Of a stretch of 17,540 nt of DNA, positions 15,099 to 17,540 are shown piece by piece. The notes under the pieces were generated by a model. That model saw only the letters and a list, made by a program, of their open reading frames with translations, was not told the DNA's origin and ran no database searches. How positions within the stretch are numbered: position 1 is the stretch's first letter; the number at the start of each line of letters is the position of its first letter. A program made the translations under genes and the position numbers. Location of the stretch: contig NZ_CAJZFD010000019.1 of assembly GCF_915069625.1 (NCBI RefSeq), forward strand, positions 1 through 17,540. Reading direction: 5' to 3'. Origin of the DNA: an uncultured Veillonella sp. Its GTDB lineage: Bacteria > Bacillota > Negativicutes > Veillonellales > Veillonellaceae.

Positions 15099-15200
15099 CC
15101 TCCCATCTAACGACATTTGTCATAGGAATTAGCACCTTTTCCTCTTGGAATGGTTGCTGTAGCTTCACAGGGCCTATCCCTCCACTACTCTTGATGAGTT
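15068..15200 (-). promoter_or_regulatory. SAM-I (S-box) riboswitch of metK
   Basis: The transcript 5' of metK carries the S-box core in order: CTCATCAAGAGTAGTGGAGG, then GGATAGGCCCTGTGAAGC, CAGCAACC and GGTGCTAATTCC. The P1 strand GATGGGAG closes it. P1 pairs 15193-15198 with 15102-15107. The P1 3' strand can instead pair with the upstream arm of the terminator (ATGGGAG with CTCTCAT, three-base loop), giving an antiterminator that excludes both P1 and the terminator. By the established S-box mechanism, SAM binding stabilises P1, frees the terminator and shuts metK off; low SAM keeps it on. Confidence 0.96.
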
Positions 15201-15208
15201 ACAGAAAT

Positions 15209-15237
15209 ATTATAGTGTATTTGCATTGATAAAGCAA
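15209..15237 (-). promoter_or_regulatory. Sigma-70-type promoter of metK
   Basis: On the minus strand a -35 TTGCTT (15237-15232) is followed by 17 bases and a perfect -10 TATAAT (15214-15209). The expected start is near 15202, only a few bases before the S-box P1 stem. The promoter begins immediately after the sulP stop codon. The -35 box and spacer length are the same as for rpsB. Confidence 0.8.
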
Positions 15238-15244
15238 GTCATTA

Positions 15245-16909
15245 TTATATTTCTTTCGCCTCTAATAAAGCCAAATCGTGTTCAGCTTTGTGAAGAGCAC
15301 TATCAAATTTTCGATACATGTGATGGCGACCAAGAATATCTAAAAAATCAGACTTGTACATTTCACGTCGTATATCATAACTTACATCACTTAGTAACAC
15401 CTCAATACCTCGCTTTTGCAGTTCTTCAATGATACTACGTAATATACGTAAGCCCGTTAAATCCACAAATGGTACTTTCACAAAACGAATTATCAAATAT
15501 TTAGGATCTTTATGAATCGAATTTAATGCCCGATCAAAAGCGCTTATGGCACCAAAAAATAACGGACCTTCTACTGTATATACCATGATATCAGGATGTA
15601 TTGTGATTTCATGTTTAATCTGCTCGGATAATTCAGCACAACTTGCTTCGTGCACGTCAATAGTATTAACCATTTTACGCATAAATTGTAATACAGCAAG
15701 TACAACACCTACGTTTACGGCTACAACCAAATCTGTAAAAATGGTTAAAAAGAATGTGAGCAGTAATATGACTTGATCTGGTCGTGGCGCTAAAATTAGC
15801 ATGCGAACAAATCGCGGCGCATCACTCATATTATAGGCAACAACAAATAGAATGGCTGCCATTGATGCTAACGGAATATAAACAGCATAAGGTGCTAAAA
15901 ATAACAAGATAATGCATAGTGTTATGGCATGAATGATACCGGCCAATGGAGAATTACCACCTTGGCGAATATTGGTAGCAGTACGCGCAATCGCCCCTGT
16001 AGATGCAATACCACCAAACAAAGGAGCAAATATATTAGCCAGCCCTTGTCCAAACAACTCAGTATTTGATTCATGCTTTGTACCACTCATACCATCTGCT
16101 ACAACTGCAGATAACAATGATTCTATTGCACCCAGCATAGCAATGGTAAAAGCAGGTCCGATTAAAGTTAATATTTTATCAAAGCTTAAAATTGGTATAG
16201 AGAATTCTGGTAAACCTTGAGGAATGCCTCCAAAAGCACTACCAATAGTCAATACACTGGGGAATTGATAAACAGCTTGAATAATAGTAGCTACAACCAT
16301 GGCCACAATAGGAGCTGGTACTTTTTTGATATACGGAATTCTAGGTAATATCAATAATAAAGCTAGACTTAATACGGCAATACCCAATGTTGGTAAATCT
16401 GAATTTGGCAATGATTGAATCATAGCCCATAATTTCTCATGAAAATGAGCCATATAAGGTAATTGAGGAAATCCAAAGAAATACGGCCATTGACCAACCC
16501 AAATCGTAACCCCGATACCAGCTGTGAACCCCATAATAACAGGAGCCGGAATAAATCGGATAACTGTACCTAACTTCGCTACGCTCATTAAGATAAGCAT
16601 AATACCAGCCATCATAGTAGCGATTTGTAAACCTTCAAACCCATAGTTTACAACTATACTACTTAATAGGACGATAAAAGCCCCTGTAGGTCCTGCAATC
16701 TGCACAGGTGAACCACCAAATAAGGATACAAATATACCTGCAATAATTGCCGTATAAATACCTGCCTGTGGCGTAACTCCACTAGCAATAGCAAAGGCCA
16801 TGGCTAATGGTAGTGCTACGACCCCTACCACCAAACCAGCAATAATATTATTGCTCCATTTATCTTTGCTCAAAGAGCCATCCAAATAAGCTTTTTGAAT
16901 AGCAAACAT
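15245..16909 (-). CDS. SulP family anion transporter with C-terminal STAS domain
   Basis: Membrane transporter of the SulP (SLC26) family; bacterial members move sulfate, bicarbonate or dicarboxylates, and the substrate here cannot be read from sequence. The 554-residue protein begins with a short cytoplasmic segment. It continues with the family pattern AGLVVGVVALPLAMAFAIAS, AGIYTAIIAG and QIAGPTGAFIVLL, and many further hydrophobic segments form the 14-helix core. GMANIF-like and GGIASTGAIARTATN segments mark the second half. A STAS domain (about 432-545) carries VDLTGLR near 482-488. The ATG at 16907-16909 is preferred over a GTG eight codons upstream, which directly follows an in-frame stop; neither has a strong Shine-Dalgarno. 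It follows the GNAT gene by 40 bases, and I see no terminator before the metK promoter. Confidence 0.93.
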   Translation of the reverse strand: MFAIQKAYLDGSLSKDKWSNNIIAGLVVGVVALPLAMAFAIASGVTPQAGIYTAIIAGIFVSLFGGSPVQIAGPTGAFIVLLSSIVVNYGFEGLQIATMMAGIMLILMSVAKLGTVIRFIPAPVIMGFTAGIGVTIWVGQWPYFFGFPQLPYMAHFHEKLWAMIQSLPNSDLPTLGIAVLSLALLLILPRIPYIKKVPAPIVAMVVATIIQAVYQFPSVLTIGSAFGGIPQGLPEFSIPILSFDKILTLIGPAFTIAMLGAIESLLSAVVADGMSGTKHESNTELFGQGLANIFAPLFGGIASTGAIARTATNIRQGGNSPLAGIIHAITLCIILLFLAPYAVYIPLASMAAILFVVAYNMSDAPRFVRMLILAPRPDQVILLLTFFLTIFTDLVVAVNVGVVLAVLQFMRKMVNTIDVHEASCAELSEQIKHEITIHPDIMVYTVEGPLFFGAISAFDRALNSIHKDPKYLIIRFVKVPFVDLTGLRILRSIIEELQKRGIEVLLSDVSYDIRREMYKSDFLDILGRHHMYRKFDSALHKAEHDLALLEAKEI

Positions 16910-16949
16910 GTAAATAACACTTCTTTCTTTCACCTAACCTGATTTAAAA

Positions 16950-17510
16950 TTATTTACTTGCACTTTTCTTATACTTTACAAAGTATTCTAAATCTCTTGC
17001 ATAGTATCCATTGAATCGACGGATAAATGCAGAGTATACCTTTAATAAATCAATCGCTGTTGGTTCATAGGAACAACCAAAGTTTGTGCTGCGCTTTACA
17101 TCATCACGTGTTAAGCGATAGGTAGAGCGATTGTAGATATTACGGAAGCCATATGGTTCATATAGTTTCTGGTCATATGCCTGAATGAGCGTAATCAGTT
17201 CAGTATGCTCGCATGCGTCTAATACAATTTCCATTAAACGCTTCATATATCCACGTTTACGGTATTCAGGTAATGTTCCTACACCCAGAATCATGCTAGT
17301 ACGTAAAACCTTGTCATTAAACATCATTGCATGTGGAGCTCGAATGATTGCTGATACCACATGGCCTTCTTCTACATATACAAAGCAATTTTCTGGCACA
17401 AATAGATTCTTAAAGTAGTAATCAATATAGCCTTCATCCTCTTGTGGAAAACATACTTTCCAAAGATTCTTTACTTCGGTAGCTTGTTCTTTCGTTGCTT
17501 TTGTAATCAT
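16950..17510 (-). CDS. GNAT N-acetyltransferase, Eis-like, short form
   Basis: Acetyl-CoA-dependent acetyltransferase of the GNAT fold in 186 residues; acceptor unknown. The acetyl-CoA motif is GVGTLPEYRKRGYMKRLM (76-93), with a preceding beta strand VVSAIIRAPHAMMF and a following LIQAYDQKLYEPYGFRN (108-124). That last segment, and RRFNGYYARDLEYF near 164-177, are typical of Eis-type enhanced-survival acetyltransferases. Those proteins are normally about 400 residues, with a second GNAT-like domain and an SCP2-like tail. This one stops shortly after the first linker, and only 40 bases remain before sulP. It is therefore either a stable short variant or a truncated gene whose reading frame stays clean. 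The ATG has AAAGGTG seven bases upstream. Confidence 0.85.
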   Translation of the reverse strand: MITKATKEQATEVKNLWKVCFPQEDEGYIDYYFKNLFVPENCFVYVEEGHVVSAIIRAPHAMMFNDKVLRTSMILGVGTLPEYRKRGYMKRLMEIVLDACEHTELITLIQAYDQKLYEPYGFRNIYNRSTYRLTRDDVKRSTNFGCSYEPTAIDLLKVYSAFIRRFNGYYARDLEYFVKYKKSASK

Positions 17511-17540
17511 GATTCAACACCTTTCTTAATACGATACTTC

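Noticed and set aside
15245..16933. sulP starting at a GTG eight codons upstream
   Set aside because: The GTG directly follows an in-frame TAG and so is just the longest possible frame; the ATG reading fits the family better. The Shine-Dalgarno evidence is weak for both, so this is not certain.
16910..16949. Frameshifted remainder of the Eis-like protein
   Set aside because: Only 40 bases lie between the acetyltransferase stop and the sulP start, too few to hold the missing domains in any frame.
1..17540. Mobile elements, CRISPR arrays, tRNA or rRNA genes, toxin-antitoxin or defence systems
   Set aside because: I looked for repeats, terminal inverted repeats, cloverleaf patterns and foreign-looking genes and saw none; the window is a continuous run of conserved co-oriented genes.

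Overview
The window is a housekeeping stretch from an AT-rich Bacillota chromosome. Protein wording and gene order point to the Negativicutes, most likely Veillonella or a close relative. This is recognition from memory and was not checked by a search. All seventeen protein genes lie on the minus strand, so the biological reading direction runs from high to low coordinates.

In reading order, the window opens with a short GNAT acetyltransferase that looks like the N-terminal part of an Eis-type protein. It is followed by a SulP-family anion transporter with a C-terminal STAS domain. Next comes metK, with its own promoter (TTGCTT, 17 bases, TATAAT) and a clear SAM-I (S-box) riboswitch ending in an intrinsic terminator.

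Below metK lies a tight run of nine genes: priA, def, fmt, a DUF116 membrane protein, rsmB, rlmN, a PP2C phosphatase, a PASTA-domain Ser/Thr kinase and rsgA, closed by rpe. Genes from priA to rpe are separated by at most 18 bases or overlap, and several Shine-Dalgarno sequences sit inside the preceding gene. Most of them act on translation: N-terminal formylation and deformylation, 16S and 23S rRNA methylation, and 30S maturation. The kinase and phosphatase pair is a reversible signalling module placed beside a ribosome GTPase. rpe is the only central-carbon enzyme and ends at a strong hairpin.

The last block is rpsB, tsf, pyrH and frr (frr runs off the window at position 1). It has its own promoter (TTGCTT, 17 bases, TAAAAT) and a leader of about 100 bases that looks structured and that I cannot assign to a known class. 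Hairpins between rpsB and tsf and between tsf and pyrH could tune expression inside the block.

I found no mobile element, CRISPR array, tRNA, rRNA or defence island, and nothing that amounts to a new multi-gene system. The points most worth checking are the rpsB leader, the cysteine-rich DUF116 protein of unknown function, the non-RD catalytic loop and extra C-terminal domain of the kinase, the shortened Eis-like acetyltransferase, and the sulP transcript that must run through the metK riboswitch. No stretch of more than 300 bases lacks a gene. The longest gap, 2476 to 2758, holds the rpe terminator, the rpsB promoter and the rpsB leader.
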